Shown here piece by piece: positions 44,323 through 53,755 of a stretch of 64,000 nt of DNA. Position numbers and translations under genes: made by a program. The notes under the pieces were generated by a model. The model did not search any database, was not told the origin of the DNA, and saw only the letters and a list, made by a program, of their open reading frames with translations. The number at the start of each line of letters is the position of its first letter. Within the stretch, counting starts at the first letter, position 1. This DNA is from Halobacterium sp. KA-4 (lineage in GTDB: Archaea; Halobacteriota; Halobacteria; Halobacteriales; Halobacteriaceae), in NCBI RefSeq assembly GCF_021028995.1, contig NZ_JAJJZG010000001.1:186001-250000 (forward strand), written 5' to 3'.

Positions 44323-44346
44323 GCGCCGCTCTGCTCTGCAAACCCT

Positions 44347-46041
44347 TTATTGCGTGAACTTCGCGAGGTCCGCGTCCTCGACGCTCGGCGCGGAGTCGTG
44401 AGGCCGGTCGACGAGCAGGTCGCCGGCCGTCGACTGCCCGATGCCGGGAATCGCCGTGAGTTCGTCCATCGACGCCTCGTTGACGTCCAACGGGTGCGGG
44501 ACGCCCGTCACCGAGCGGTAGCCGTGGTCGGTGACCGCGACGTCGATGGTCTGCCCGAGTTCGCGCTCGCCGGGAATCCCCACGAGCAACGAGTACGTCC
44601 CCAACTGCCGGCCGAACGTCTTCCCGTCCTGGTGGTACTCTAGGTGGACGTCCTTGAGGAGCGTGCCCGGCGGCACCACGCGGTTCAGCATCGCGTTGTC
44701 GATGTTCTCCCGCACGTCCTGCTTGTAACGCTTGAACTGCTGTTTGTGGTCCTCGGCGAGCTGGGCGCCTGTCTCCGCCATGTCGGTGCCCTCGAACGCC
44801 ATCACTTGCCGGATGTTGATTCGGCGCAACATCAGCCCCTCGTCGAGCACGCTCTGGAGGAAGCGCTTGTTGTGCGCGAACGTCTCCTCGCGCTCGCCCG
44901 TCAAGCCGTGCACGAGGTTGATGCCGGGCAGAATCTTCGGCAGCCGGTTCGTCGCCTCGTCACCCCAAGTGGGCGCGTCTTCGGGCGACTCGCCGGGCCG
45001 CCAGCCGCCGACCTCGTTGACGACGCGGACCGCCTCCAGACACTCCTCGGCGGACACGAGGAGGTTGTTCTCCTCCTGCACCACGGGGTCGGCGCTCTCC
45101 AGGCCGAACGCCGCCGTGTCGCCGGCCGTGTTGTGCTCGGCGATGATGCGGATGGCCTCCCGGGACTTCTCGGGGTAGTCCACGATGGTCACCGGGTTCA
45201 TGTTGTCGAGGTGCAGCGTCTCCAGGTCGGGCGCGACCTCCCGGATGCCGCCGTAGAGCCGCCGGAGCGCGTCCGGGTTCGGCGCTTCGCCGTCCCCACC
45301 GAACGCGAGGATGTCGGCCTGCCGGCCGAGCCGGAAGTGGCGCGCGCCGTGGTCGTAGAGGTTCCCGACCTCCCGCACGACGCTCTGTGCACTCCGGAAC
45401 CCGGGGTCGCCGTACATCGGCTCCGTACAGAACGAACAGCGGTACGCGCAGCCACGCGACGTCTCCATCTCGCAGATGAGGTAGTCGGGGTAGTTCGGGT
45501 GCTGCTCGACGACGAACGCGCCCTTCGCGCCCCAGCGGTCGATTTCCTCGTTGTCGCGGTAGCGGTCCTCGAACCCTTCGAGGCCGTTGTCCACGAGGTC
45601 GTAGACGGCGGCCTCGACGTCCGCCATCGCGAGGAAGTCGAAGTCGAGATCCGATCGCTCCATCTCCTGGGCGCCCGCGTTCTCCTCGCCGACGCCGAAC
45701 CGCACGGGCCCGCCCATGATGCTCGTGCCCTCCGCGACCCACGCCATCTCGCGGACTTCGTCGGGTTCGGCGGGCGTCCCACCGACGTACTTCCCGGGAA
45801 CGGTCATCCCGCCGACGTAGACGAAGAGGTCGGCGTCGGCGACGTCATTGAACTTCGACTTGTCCTCGCGGAGTTCGTCGATTGTGTGGTACGTAATGCG
45901 GTCCTCGGGGACGCCGGCATCCACGAGCGCGCCGGCCGCGTACCGCGGATACGTGGAGATGTACGGCGGCACCCCGAAGTGCGCCGGCTCGTCGACGTAG
46001 CCGTCGACGAGCGTCACGTCCAACTCCGCGGGGTCAATCAT
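44347..46041 (-). CDS. Radical SAM protein with N-terminal B12-like domain and C-terminal HhH
   Basis: The protein is 564 aa. The N-terminal Rossmann-like part (VTLVDGYVDEPAHFGVPPYI) resembles cobalamin-binding domains. The [4Fe-4S] motif is RGCAYRCSFC (CxxxCxxC), then the radical SAM barrel. The C-terminus has a helix-hairpin-helix element (NEASMDELTAIPGIGQSTAG). This architecture is widespread in euryarchaea without an assigned reaction. A TATA-like ttcttacg (about 46066-46073) lies 28 nt before the ATG. DUF429 follows upstream with a 35-nt gap. Confidence 0.9.
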   Translation of the reverse strand: MIDPAELDVTLVDGYVDEPAHFGVPPYISTYPRYAAGALVDAGVPEDRITYHTIDELREDKSKFNDVADADLFVYVGGMTVPGKYVGGTPAEPDEVREMAWVAEGTSIMGGPVRFGVGEENAGAQEMERSDLDFDFLAMADVEAAVYDLVDNGLEGFEDRYRDNEEIDRWGAKGAFVVEQHPNYPDYLICEMETSRGCAYRCSFCTEPMYGDPGFRSAQSVVREVGNLYDHGARHFRLGRQADILAFGGDGEAPNPDALRRLYGGIREVAPDLETLHLDNMNPVTIVDYPEKSREAIRIIAEHNTAGDTAAFGLESADPVVQEENNLLVSAEECLEAVRVVNEVGGWRPGESPEDAPTWGDEATNRLPKILPGINLVHGLTGEREETFAHNKRFLQSVLDEGLMLRRINIRQVMAFEGTDMAETGAQLAEDHKQQFKRYKQDVRENIDNAMLNRVVPPGTLLKDVHLEYHQDGKTFGRQLGTYSLLVGIPGERELGQTIDVAVTDHGYRSVTGVPHPLDVNEASMDELTAIPGIGQSTAGDLLVDRPHDSAPSVEDADLAKFTQ

Positions 46042-46076
46042 ACACCAGCGTTGGGCTTCGACGCGTAAGAACGTAA

Positions 46077-46901
46077 CTACACGTAGATGCGGCCCTCGAC
46101 GTTGCTCGTACCGTAGTCGAACTCGCCGACGTTTCGATACGCGGCAGCTGCGGCGGCCAGGCTGTCGAGCGCGTCGCCTTCGGCATCCTCGACGATTCGC
46201 TCGCGGACTGTGGGGTGAACGGAGAGAGCGGCACGTTCCGTGAGCCCCGCCAAATTCCGTTCGCGACGGCGTTGCTCGCCTGGGTCGTTACCCTTGTATC
46301 CCTCTCGGTAGAGTCCGAGCACGTCCAGCGTCGCAGCGGGGTAGACTTCCGCGACGACCGGCCTACTGCCACGCTCGTCGAAGGGAACAACCGTCGTCGC
46401 GTCGTGGATTTCCGCGAGTACGTCCGCCATCCCGTGGTACGCCTGCGCGTTCACGAAGAAGTGGTAGGGGGAGAACGCGCCCCACTCAGCGTCGGTCTCG
46501 CGCTTCAGGTAGGTGCCGTCGGTGTGCTCGCGCGCCCACTCGGCACACGCCTCGGCGTACGCGTCGGCGTCCGCACAGTCCGCGACGCCGTCGAGGACGC
46601 CCTCCCACGTGCCGGCGTCGAACGCGCCGCGCGCAACCCGCTCCGGGACCGAGAACGGGAAGTCGAATCCGGCGACCGACTCGGACGCTCGGGATTCGAC
46701 GAACGAGACCAGCGCGTCGAGCGTGGCTTCGCGGTTCGTCGTCGGCGTATTGGAGTAGTGCGATTCGAGGGCCTCTACCGCGGGACGACAGCGAACGAGC
46801 GTCGGGTTGTCGTCGGTCACGTCTAGCTCCGAGACCCAGATGTTCTCGCCGGCCTCGCGCGCACCGCTGAAGTCCACGCCGTAGACGGTCTCGAAGCCCA
46901 T
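46077..46901 (-). CDS. DUF429 family protein
   Basis: The protein is 274 aa. The N-terminus VYGVDFSGAREAGENIWV and the middle VAGFDFPFSVPERVARGAF and VAEVYPAATL are DUF429 hallmarks (an RNase H-like fold with acidic residues). The function is unknown. A C-terminal DALDSLAAAAAAYRN fits the fold's last helix. It lies between the radical SAM gene and a GT87 gene on the same strand. Confidence 0.87.
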   Translation of the reverse strand: MGFETVYGVDFSGAREAGENIWVSELDVTDDNPTLVRCRPAVEALESHYSNTPTTNREATLDALVSFVESRASESVAGFDFPFSVPERVARGAFDAGTWEGVLDGVADCADADAYAEACAEWAREHTDGTYLKRETDAEWGAFSPYHFFVNAQAYHGMADVLAEIHDATTVVPFDERGSRPVVAEVYPAATLDVLGLYREGYKGNDPGEQRRRERNLAGLTERAALSVHPTVRERIVEDAEGDALDSLAAAAAAYRNVGEFDYGTSNVEGRIYV

Positions 46902-46919
46902 ACCTCAACACGCTGCGGG

Positions 46920-48143
46920 TCAAACAAAACCGTTCTCCCGCTCAGTCGCCGCCCGGTGCTGGTACAGCAGGCAGCCCGCGAGCACGAGCCACGCGCCAAT
47001 CGTCGGCGGGAGCACGAACGAGAACAGGCCAGTCGCTGCGTCCCGGAGGACGCTGGCAGCACCCGAGGGAAGCATGGTTGTCACCGTGACGACGCTCGCC
47101 CACGTGACCGGGACCAATAGCAGGAGCGCGCCGGCGAGGAAGAGTCGCCGCGGCCACCCGTCGTCGAGCACGTAGAGCAGCGGGAGCAGCGGAAATAGGA
47201 CGAGAATAACGTAGAACGGTTCCAGCGGGAGCAACAGGAGCGTGGCGAGCAGCGTACCTTGGAGTGCGACGAGCCGACTTCGAACGTCCGCGACCACGCG
47301 GTTCACGCCGACGTAGACGGGCGCGAGGACGAGCGCGCCGACCGGCAGCAGCCACGACGAGGAGAGCCCGGGCGCGAGCACGGCCAACTGCCGGCGAATC
47401 GTGACGAACGGAGCATCCGGGTCGGGGCCGCCGGCGAACGACGCGACCGTGGTCTCGCCCGCGAGCGTCTCGGTGACGTACGTGACCGAGGCGTCCGGGC
47501 CGAAGACGAGCAGGCCCACGGCGAGGCCAGCGAGCCCCGTCGCGGTCGCGGCGGCGATGGCGCGCCACGCGCGCCGGCGGAGCAGCCAGACGCCCACGAG
47601 AGCGGGGAACAGCTTCACGAGCGCGACCAGCCCGAACGCCGCGCCGGCGGCCGCGTCGCGGTCGCGTTCGAGGAGGACGGCGCCGCCCGCGAGGCCGAGC
47701 GCGAGCAGCGGGTTCACCTGGCCCATGACGAGGTTGACGCCGACGGGGCCGACGAGGAAGACGGTGGTCGCGAGAAGCACGCGGTCGAATCGGGCCAGCG
47801 CGACGCCCTCGCGTTCGACCGTACGAATCACGAGCACGGCGAGCGCCGCGAGCGCGGCGAGGTTCAGGAGCCACTGGAGCGCGTACGCGAGCATCGGATC
47901 GCCGAGCGCGGCGTGCGGGACGAACGCGAGCACGACTGCGGGTGGGTACCGGAAGCCGGCCTGCCCGAGTGGGTTGACGGCGTAGAAGTCGGCGCCACGG
48001 AGCGCGGCGCGCGCCGAGTAGTAGTAGACGTCCGTCGCGAGCGCGACCTGCTCGGGGTTGCGCAGCGGGAACAGGACGGTGTTCACGAGGCCCGCGAGCA
48101 CGCTGGCGAGGAGGACGAGTCGGGGCGCGCGGACCGAAGGCAT
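46920..48143 (-). CDS. Glycosyltransferase 87 (DUF2029) integral membrane protein
   Basis: The protein is 407 aa with about 10 hydrophobic segments. DVYYYSARAALRGADFYAVN with PLGQAGFRYPP near residue 45-70 is the GT87 catalytic-loop region (acidic residue after TM1, and the YPP motif). These are GT-C type polyprenyl-phosphate mannosyl- or arabinosyl-transferases. It probably adds a sugar outside the membrane, for example in glycolipid or S-layer glycan synthesis; the acceptor is unknown. Confidence 0.86.
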   Translation of the reverse strand: MPSVRAPRLVLLASVLAGLVNTVLFPLRNPEQVALATDVYYYSARAALRGADFYAVNPLGQAGFRYPPAVVLAFVPHAALGDPMLAYALQWLLNLAALAALAVLVIRTVEREGVALARFDRVLLATTVFLVGPVGVNLVMGQVNPLLALGLAGGAVLLERDRDAAAGAAFGLVALVKLFPALVGVWLLRRRAWRAIAAATATGLAGLAVGLLVFGPDASVTYVTETLAGETTVASFAGGPDPDAPFVTIRRQLAVLAPGLSSSWLLPVGALVLAPVYVGVNRVVADVRSRLVALQGTLLATLLLLPLEPFYVILVLFPLLPLLYVLDDGWPRRLFLAGALLLLVPVTWASVVTVTTMLPSGAASVLRDAATGLFSFVLPPTIGAWLVLAGCLLYQHRAATERENGFV

Positions 48144-48250
48144 GACTCACGCACCGACGCCGCAGTACTTTCGTCTTGTGGAGGCGGCTGCCAGCAGTCG
48201 TTCTCACCGCGGCCCGCCCCTTTTTGCACTCGCCGCTCCAACGACCGCGT

Positions 48251-48409
48251 ATGCCCGCTACTGAGGAACTGAAGTGCACGAGCGACGACTGCGAGTTGGA
48301 CATGTTCGAGAACCACTACACGTACGACGTCAGCGAGGACCTCACCATCGAGGACCTGCAGTGTCCGCTGTGTGGTGGTACCGACTGCCTGGAGCGCATC
48401 GAATTATGA
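48251..48409 (+). CDS. Small zinc-ribbon protein (DUF7559-like)
   Basis: The protein is 52 aa. The Cys pairs CTSDDC (residues 9-14) and CPLCGGTDC (39-47) give a zinc ribbon. It resembles haloarchaeal DUF7559. The stop overlaps the ATG of the next gene as ATGA, so the two are translationally coupled. The function is unknown; small zinc-finger proteins of this size are common in haloarchaea. Confidence 0.8.
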   Translation: MPATEELKCTSDDCELDMFENHYTYDVSEDLTIEDLQCPLCGGTDCLERIEL

Positions 48410-48840
48410 GGGCACGCGAGTTCGCAGAGAGCGTCGGCGACGCCGTCTTCGAGCGGCTGGGCCGCGCGGCCTCCCAGATGCAGGAGGAGTCGCCGCTGCC
48501 GGTGGACGTCCTCGAGAGCGACGACGAGTACCTCGTGGTGTTCGACGCGCCGGGCGCGACCGCCAGCGACGTGCAGGTGAACTACGTTGGCGGCGCGGTC
48601 GAGGTCCGCGTCGACCGGTTCCGGGAGTTCCGCGACGGCTTCGAGATGGTGTTCCCGGGTCGCGGCCTGAAACTCGACGGCCGCGCCGAACTCCCCGAGG
48701 ACGCCGTCGTTGACGCCGACGAGGCGCGTGCGGAACTGCGCGACAACGGTGCGCTGTACGTCTTCCTCCCGAAGGGCGAACCCGAGGGCACCGAAGTGGA
48801 CGTGACGACGCCGGACGACGCGGACGAAGACGAGGAGTAG
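48406..48840 (+). CDS. Hsp20/alpha-crystallin-like small heat-shock protein
   Basis: The protein is 144 aa. The alpha-crystallin domain is at about residues 33-125: PVDVLESDDEYLVVFDAPGA, then VEVRVDRFREFRDGFEMVFP and a final NGALYVFLPK strand. A C-terminal acidic tail (DDADEDEE) lacks the IxI motif, so higher-order assembly may be limited. The haloarchaeal gas-vesicle protein GvpH is a related fold, but no gvp genes are here. It is coupled to the zinc-ribbon gene. Confidence 0.84.
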   Translation: MRAREFAESVGDAVFERLGRAASQMQEESPLPVDVLESDDEYLVVFDAPGATASDVQVNYVGGAVEVRVDRFREFRDGFEMVFPGRGLKLDGRAELPEDAVVDADEARAELRDNGALYVFLPKGEPEGTEVDVTTPDDADEDEE

Positions 48841-48846
48841 CGCGCC

Positions 48847-49980
48847 TCACTCGACGGTCATTCCTTCGACGACCTCGAACACTTCGTCGCCGTCGAAGCG
48901 CGTCGGGTCGAACGCGGGGACGCCCTCGCCGCCCAGGATTTCTGCTGCGACTGCTTCGCCGGTCGCTGGCGCGCGCATGAAGCCGTGGCCCTGCCAGCCG
49001 GCCGCGACGTAGAGGCCGTCGGCGAGTTCGCCGAGCAGCGGGTCGCGGTCCGGCGTAGCAGTGCAGAGTCCCGCCCACGCACGGCGAACGTCGGACTCGT
49101 AGCCCGGAATGCGGTCGGCGAGTCGCTCGCGCATCGCGTCCACGAACCAGTCGTCGCCGTCGCGGTCGTACGTCCCGGGGTCGGCTTCGACCTCCTCGGT
49201 GCCGTCGCCAGCGAGCACGCCCTCGGAGTGTGGGCGCGCGTAGTAGCCCTCCGTGGCGTCGTAGAGCGTCGGAATCTCCCCGGAGAAGTCCGCGGTGAGC
49301 GCCTGCACGCGGTACGGCTTCAGCGGAATCGAGACGCCGGCGTCAGCGAGCACGCGGGCGGTGTGCGCGCCGGCGGCAACGAGCACGGCGTCGTAGTCAG
49401 TCCCGTTCACGCGCGGCGGGTCGAGCGCGATGCTCGCGGCCGCGTGCTCGCGGAGGTCGACACCTTCCGCGACCGCCAATTGTGCGATAGCGTCGGCGTA
49501 CGCGGCGGTGTCCGCGACCCCGGCGTTGCGCGAGATGGCGGCCTCGACCACGTCCTCGGTACGGAGCGCGGGGAACTCCGCGGCGAGGTCGTCGGGGTGT
49601 ACGCGTTCGACGCGGCGGTCGTGGCGCTGCATCCCGTCGACTTGCTCGCGGATGGCGTCGGCTTTCCGGCCGGGTTCGGTGACGAACCAGAGGTACGGCG
49701 TCTCCCGAAACTCGAAGTCACCCGTGCCCGAGAGCGCGCGGAAGTGCTCGATGGCGCGCGCGGCGATGCGTGCGTCCACGTCCTCGGCGTAGGCGTCGTA
49801 GAGAATACCAGCGGCGCGGCCCGTGCTCTCGCCGGCGACCTCGCCGCGCTCGTAGACGGTGACGGATACGCCGCGCGCTGCGAGGTCGTGGGCGGCGGTC
49901 AGGCCGACCGCGCCGGCACCGACGACCGCGACGGAGCGGCCCGCGCCGCGGTCGTCCTCGGCGTCGCTGAACTCGTCCAT
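48847..49980 (-). CDS. FAD-dependent oxidoreductase (DAO family)
   Basis: The protein is 377 aa. The dinucleotide-binding motif is SVAVVGAGAVGLTAAHDLAA (GxGxxG). GIL after the helix, VNGTDYDAVLVAAGAHTARV in the middle, and YVAAGWQGHGFMRAPATGEA at the C-terminus fit the D-amino-acid oxidase/glycine oxidase group. It probably oxidises an amine or amino acid. The C-terminal GHG motif is typical of sarcosine-oxidase relatives. No operon partner is evident. Confidence 0.9.
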   Translation of the reverse strand: MDEFSDAEDDRGAGRSVAVVGAGAVGLTAAHDLAARGVSVTVYERGEVAGESTGRAAGILYDAYAEDVDARIAARAIEHFRALSGTGDFEFRETPYLWFVTEPGRKADAIREQVDGMQRHDRRVERVHPDDLAAEFPALRTEDVVEAAISRNAGVADTAAYADAIAQLAVAEGVDLREHAAASIALDPPRVNGTDYDAVLVAAGAHTARVLADAGVSIPLKPYRVQALTADFSGEIPTLYDATEGYYARPHSEGVLAGDGTEEVEADPGTYDRDGDDWFVDAMRERLADRIPGYESDVRRAWAGLCTATPDRDPLLGELADGLYVAAGWQGHGFMRAPATGEAVAAEILGGEGVPAFDPTRFDGDEVFEVVEGMTVE

Positions 49981-50101
49981 GCGGTCGGATGCACCGCGAC
50001 CGGCATAACTGCCGCGAACCGGGGAGGCCGGCGCAGTCCGTCAGTTTCACTTTCACCGTGCACGGGTGGGGTTCAAGCAGGTAGCACCGAATTACGGAAG
50101 T

Positions 50102-50269
50102 ATGGCACTGCAGCACCGACGCCGCTCGCAGTCGACCGCCGATAGCCCCGAGCGCCGCATCGAAGTCTCGGAGATGACCGCCGCCGGCGTCGCCGCCTAC
50201 GCCGACACCCACGAGGAGGCGTTCCTCGAGCGCCGCGGCGGGAAGACGTTCCTCGTCACCGTCGAGTAG
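50102..50269 (+). CDS. Small basic haloarchaeal hypothetical protein
   Basis: The protein is 55 aa. The basic N-terminus MALQHRRRSQSTADSPERR and the C-terminal ERRGGKTFLVTVE give a short alpha/beta chain with no TM or Cys. I do not recognise a family, though similar short proteins occur in haloarchaea. The ATG is chosen because the preceding GTG-started stretch of 12 residues is unlike coding. It is convergent with the Nudix gene. Confidence 0.55.
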   Translation: MALQHRRRSQSTADSPERRIEVSEMTAAGVAAYADTHEEAFLERRGGKTFLVTVE

Positions 50270-50277
50270 CCGGCGCG

Positions 50278-50871
50278 TCAGTCGTCCGGGTCGACTTCGA
50301 CCACTTCGGGCTCGCGGTCGGGTGGCGTCCACCCGCACGCGAGGTCGAGGAACTGCACGAGAATGCGGCCGGTCGCCCCCCAGACCGTGTAGCCGTCGAC
50401 GTGGAAGAAGTGGACGATGGCTTCGCCGTACGAGGGGTGGATGCGCTTCTCGACCTCGTAGTTGTCGGGTTCCGTGAGGTCCGCCAGCGAGAGCACGACG
50501 ACTTCATCGACCTCGCGTTCGTCGGGGACGAACTCGCGGTCCGGGACGCGCGCGACGAACGGCGTCACGGAGTACCCGGTGACGGTGGCGATGTCGTCGA
50601 GTTGCCCCTCGTAGGAGAGTTCTTCGGGCAGCAGGCTGATTTCCTCGTACGCTTCGCGGGCCGCCGTCTCCCGGAGGTCGTCGTCGCTCGGTTCGCGGCC
50701 GCCGCCCGGGAAGCTCATCTGCCCGGGGTGCTCACCGAGGTGGTCGGCGCGCTTCGTGAACACCAGCGCCGGGCCGTCGTCGCGCTCGACGACGGGGACG
50801 AGCACTGCGGCGTCGCGGTCCTCGTCGGTGACCCGTGCCGGCTGGTGGGCGGCGACCCGCGACAGGTCCAT
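50278..50871 (-). CDS. Nudix hydrolase, CoA pyrophosphatase type
   Basis: The protein is 197 aa. The segment MSFPGGGREPSDDDLRETAA followed by REAYEEISLL is the Nudix box of the NUDT7/8 (CoA diphosphatase) group, with Asp in place of the first box Glu as in that group. LVFTKRADHLGEHPGQ upstream matches the UPF0035/CoA signature. A C-terminal YTVWGATGRILVQFL completes the family pattern. It probably cleaves CoA or acyl-CoA to 3',5'-ADP and phosphopantetheine. Confidence 0.91.
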   Translation of the reverse strand: MDLSRVAAHQPARVTDEDRDAAVLVPVVERDDGPALVFTKRADHLGEHPGQMSFPGGGREPSDDDLRETAAREAYEEISLLPEELSYEGQLDDIATVTGYSVTPFVARVPDREFVPDEREVDEVVVLSLADLTEPDNYEVEKRIHPSYGEAIVHFFHVDGYTVWGATGRILVQFLDLACGWTPPDREPEVVEVDPDD

Positions 50872-50916
50872 ACCGGGGGAAGCACCGCGACACTCTTAAC
50901 TCACGCGCAGTCCCGC

Positions 50917-51357
50917 TCACTCGGTCAGCGCCTCGCGGACGTCCGAGAGGTCGACGGGTGCCCACGCTTCCGCGTCGTAGGTCACGTCCACGAGGTAGCG
51001 TGCACGCTCATCGTCGGCGTCGGAGACGTCCGATTCGAGGCGCGCGCGCACCGCGTCAGCGAGCGTCTCGCGGTCGAGGTCTCGAGATTCGACGTCCAGA
51101 ATGTGCGGGAGGTCGACCGCGTTCTCGGGGAGTTCGGGGAACGCGACCGGGCCCGGGACGAGCACGCGGTCGCCGTCCTCGCGGTCGACGGCCACGAGGT
51201 AGTACTCGCGGAGCGCGTCCATCACGGCCTCGTCGGCGGCGTCGGCGTCGAAGTCGTCGCCGCGCTTGAACGCCAGTTCTTCGAGCGCGTCGTGGAGTTC
51301 GTCTCGGGTGAGCGCGCCGAAGAGGTCCACGACGCCCGCGAGTTCGTCGCCGTTCAC
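50917..51357 (-). CDS. DUF7109-like protein
   Basis: The protein is 146 aa from a GTG (51357) that overlaps the stop of the upstream glycosyltransferase gene as GTGA. An N-terminal helix-turn-helix-like unit (VVDLFGALTRDELHDALEEL, about 6-25) is followed by a mixed domain. It resembles haloarchaeal DUF7109 proteins. It may be an accessory or DNA-binding protein of the glycosyltransferase; no direct evidence. Confidence 0.7.
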   Translation of the reverse strand: MNGDELAGVVDLFGALTRDELHDALEELAFKRGDDFDADAADEAVMDALREYYLVAVDREDGDRVLVPGPVAFPELPENAVDLPHILDVESRDLDRETLADAVRARLESDVSDADDERARYLVDVTYDAEAWAPVDLSDVREALTE

Positions 51358-52490
51358 GGCTCCCCGTCGGTCGCGGAGTCGCTTGAATCTCCCGCTGCCG
51401 CGGCGGCCTCCTCGGCGTCCGCGGCGGCCGCCGCAGCCACGTCGTCGGCGTCGAGGCTGGTGTCGGTCCACGCCGGGAGCCGCGCGTCCGCGCCGGGTTC
51501 GCCGATGGCGTCGGCGTACGTCCGCGTCTGCGCGCGTTCCTGTTCGCCGTCGTAGTCGAGGTCGTTGAACGCGGCGTCCGCGCCGTACGCTCGCACGAAC
51601 CGGTCGGCCGCGTCGAGGTAGCGCTCGGCGAGCGCGTCGTAGTCCACGTCCACGCCCGCGTCCTCGACGGCGCGGAACAGCGCCGCGCCGACGCCCTCGC
51701 TCATCTCCGAGAGCCCCGTGGGGCCGGAGACCGCGCGGTGGTCGTGCTCGTAGCGCCCCAAATCTACCTGTGCCGCGCCGTCCGCGCCGGCGAGCCGGAA
51801 CGCCTCGCCGAGCGTGCCGACTTCCAGCCCCCAACGCCGCTGGACGCGCAGGCCGCGAGCCATATCCGCGGTCATCGCGCACTCGCCGGCGAGCGCGTAC
51901 CGGAACGCCCCGAGGAAGTCCAGCACCTCGTGGTCGTGGCTGTCAGCGAGCGCGTCCACGAGCGGCTCGTAGAACAGGCGAAACAGCCGGCCGTAGAGCC
52001 GGTCGTTCTCGACGCGGGCGTAGTAGCCCTTCGCGAAGTCGAAGCCCTCGGCGAGCGGGAAGAGTAGTTTCCGGACGTCGCGGGTCTCGTACGTGGTCGT
52101 GTCGGCGTCGTGGACGACGACGTAGTCGTGGCGCGCGGCGACCCCGAGCGCCAGCCAGACGTCCCGGCCCTTCCCGCGCTCGCCTGCGAGTCCCGCGTCG
52201 TCGAGCAAGCCTTCGACGCGAGGGCCGTCACACCAGAGCACGGTGAGTGGCACGTCGAATTCGGCGAGCCAGTCGCGGAACTCGGGGACGCGTTCGGCGG
52301 GCGCGCGCAGCGGTACGACGACCTCCGCGGGGTCGACGCGTTCGAGTTCGGAGAACACGCGCTCCGGGGCGAGGCCGGCGTACTCGCGGTCGGTCATCGG
52401 GACGACGACGGCCGCCCGGCCCGTCGGCGCGTCCGGGTCGGCGTCGCCGTAGTCGTGGAGCGTCGCCACGCGCTCCTGCGTGTAGTCCAT
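51354..52490 (-). CDS. GT81-like glycosyltransferase (glucosyl-3-phosphoglycerate synthase type)
   Basis: The protein is 378 aa from the ATG at 52490. The N-terminal strand AAVVVPMTDREYAGL and the donor DxD in VVHDADTTTYETRDVRKLLF resemble mannosyl/glucosyl-3-phosphoglycerate synthases; KGYYARVENDRLYGRLFRL is the following GT-A segment. The C-terminal 50 residues are Ala/Asp/Glu-rich. It could make a negatively charged compatible solute, but a lipid or glycan role is equally possible. It overlaps the DUF7109 gene and follows an MFS gene by 26 nt. Confidence 0.8.
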   Translation of the reverse strand: MDYTQERVATLHDYGDADPDAPTGRAAVVVPMTDREYAGLAPERVFSELERVDPAEVVVPLRAPAERVPEFRDWLAEFDVPLTVLWCDGPRVEGLLDDAGLAGERGKGRDVWLALGVAARHDYVVVHDADTTTYETRDVRKLLFPLAEGFDFAKGYYARVENDRLYGRLFRLFYEPLVDALADSHDHEVLDFLGAFRYALAGECAMTADMARGLRVQRRWGLEVGTLGEAFRLAGADGAAQVDLGRYEHDHRAVSGPTGLSEMSEGVGAALFRAVEDAGVDVDYDALAERYLDAADRFVRAYGADAAFNDLDYDGEQERAQTRTYADAIGEPGADARLPAWTDTSLDADDVAAAAAADAEEAAAAAGDSSDSATDGEP

Positions 52491-52516
52491 ACCCTCGCTC
52501 GGCGCGCCGGCGGGAA

Positions 52517-53716
52517 CTAACTTGCGCCAGCGGGCAGCCGGCCGCCGCGGTAGAGCACCACGAGGACGACGAGGAGCGCGGCGAGCGCGACGCCCGCGAC
52601 CTGGAAGACGCCGTCGTAGGCGAAGCCGGCGCCCACCAGCGACCCGATGACGACGCTCCCCATCGCCTGCACGACCATCATCACTGAACTGTAGCCGGCG
52701 TACGCGCTCGCGCGGTCGCTGTCCGGCAGGCTGTCGAGGAGGAACGTGTCGATGGCGGGGAAGAGGCTGTGGACCGCGTACCCGAGCACCACGGAGACGG
52801 CGGCGACGCCGACCACGCCGTCGACGAGCGTCATCGCGAGCAGCGACGCGATGAAGCCCCCGAGCACCGCGAGCATCAGCGGGACGTGGCGGAACCGGTC
52901 GGCGAGCCGGCCGGTGTACCAGAACGCCGGCACGCCCGCCGCGAACACCACCGTGAGGAGGGTTTCTGCAGTGCTGCTCGGGATGTTCTTGGTCTCGGTG
53001 AGGTACTTGATGTAGAAGTTGAAGAAGCCGTTCCAGACGAGGCCCGCGACGCCGACGATGACGACGCCGAGCACGACGATACGGTACTGGCGGCGAATCG
53101 CGCCGAGCAGGTCGCGGTCGGCGGCGCCCGCCTCCGGGAGGTCCGTACGGCCCGCGAGCACGTAGATGACGACCGTAACGACGACCGCGGCCGCGGACAG
53201 TAGATAGAACGGCGCGCGCCACGAGTAGAACGCGAGGAGGACGCGGCCGACGAGCACGGGCGCGAGCGCGGCCGCCAACTGCGAGGCGGTGCCGTGGACG
53301 CCGACGACGCGGCCGACGCGCTCGGGGAACAGTTCGCTGATGAGCGGGTTCGCGGCGACGAAGTACACGCCCGACGCGAGGCCGACAAGGAACGCCCCGA
53401 CCATCACGAATTCGATGGAGGGCGCGAACGTCATCCCCGCGGAGGACACCGCCAGCAACGCGCCCGTGCCGAGGACGACGTGGTGGCGGTCGACACGCGT
53501 CAGCAGCCAGCCGGTCGGCAGCCGCGGGAGCGCGCTCCCCAGCCACGCTAGCGTCGCCACCAGCCCGACGGCGGCGTCGGTCGCGAGGAAGTCCGCTTGC
53601 AGGGGCGCGACCAGCGGCGCGAACACGACGCGCCCGAAATTCACGAGGAACACGAGCGCGCACAGCGAGCCGAACAGCCGGACGCGGCGCGCGTCACTGG
53701 CGGACGTAGTGGACAC
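52517..53716 (-). CDS. MFS transporter
   Basis: The protein is 399 aa with 12 predicted hydrophobic helices. The inter-helix 2-3 region has the MFS-like LPTGWLLTRVDRHHVV, and a repeat of the signature appears in the second half (YTGRLADRFRHVPLM). The substrate is not evident. The GTG start is the first in-frame codon. It lies upstream of the GT81-like and DUF7109 genes; export of a product is conceivable. Confidence 0.85.
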   Translation of the reverse strand: MSTTSASDARRVRLFGSLCALVFLVNFGRVVFAPLVAPLQADFLATDAAVGLVATLAWLGSALPRLPTGWLLTRVDRHHVVLGTGALLAVSSAGMTFAPSIEFVMVGAFLVGLASGVYFVAANPLISELFPERVGRVVGVHGTASQLAAALAPVLVGRVLLAFYSWRAPFYLLSAAAVVVTVVIYVLAGRTDLPEAGAADRDLLGAIRRQYRIVVLGVVIVGVAGLVWNGFFNFYIKYLTETKNIPSSTAETLLTVVFAAGVPAFWYTGRLADRFRHVPLMLAVLGGFIASLLAMTLVDGVVGVAAVSVVLGYAVHSLFPAIDTFLLDSLPDSDRASAYAGYSSVMMVVQAMGSVVIGSLVGAGFAYDGVFQVAGVALAALLVVLVVLYRGGRLPAGAS

Positions 53717-53755
53717 GGGCGGACTTGACGGGCCCCGAGGTCAATTCTTGTGGTT

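Noticed and set aside
48406-48840. Part of a gas-vesicle cluster (GvpH)
   Set aside because: Only the alpha-crystallin fold is shared; no other gvp genes are present.
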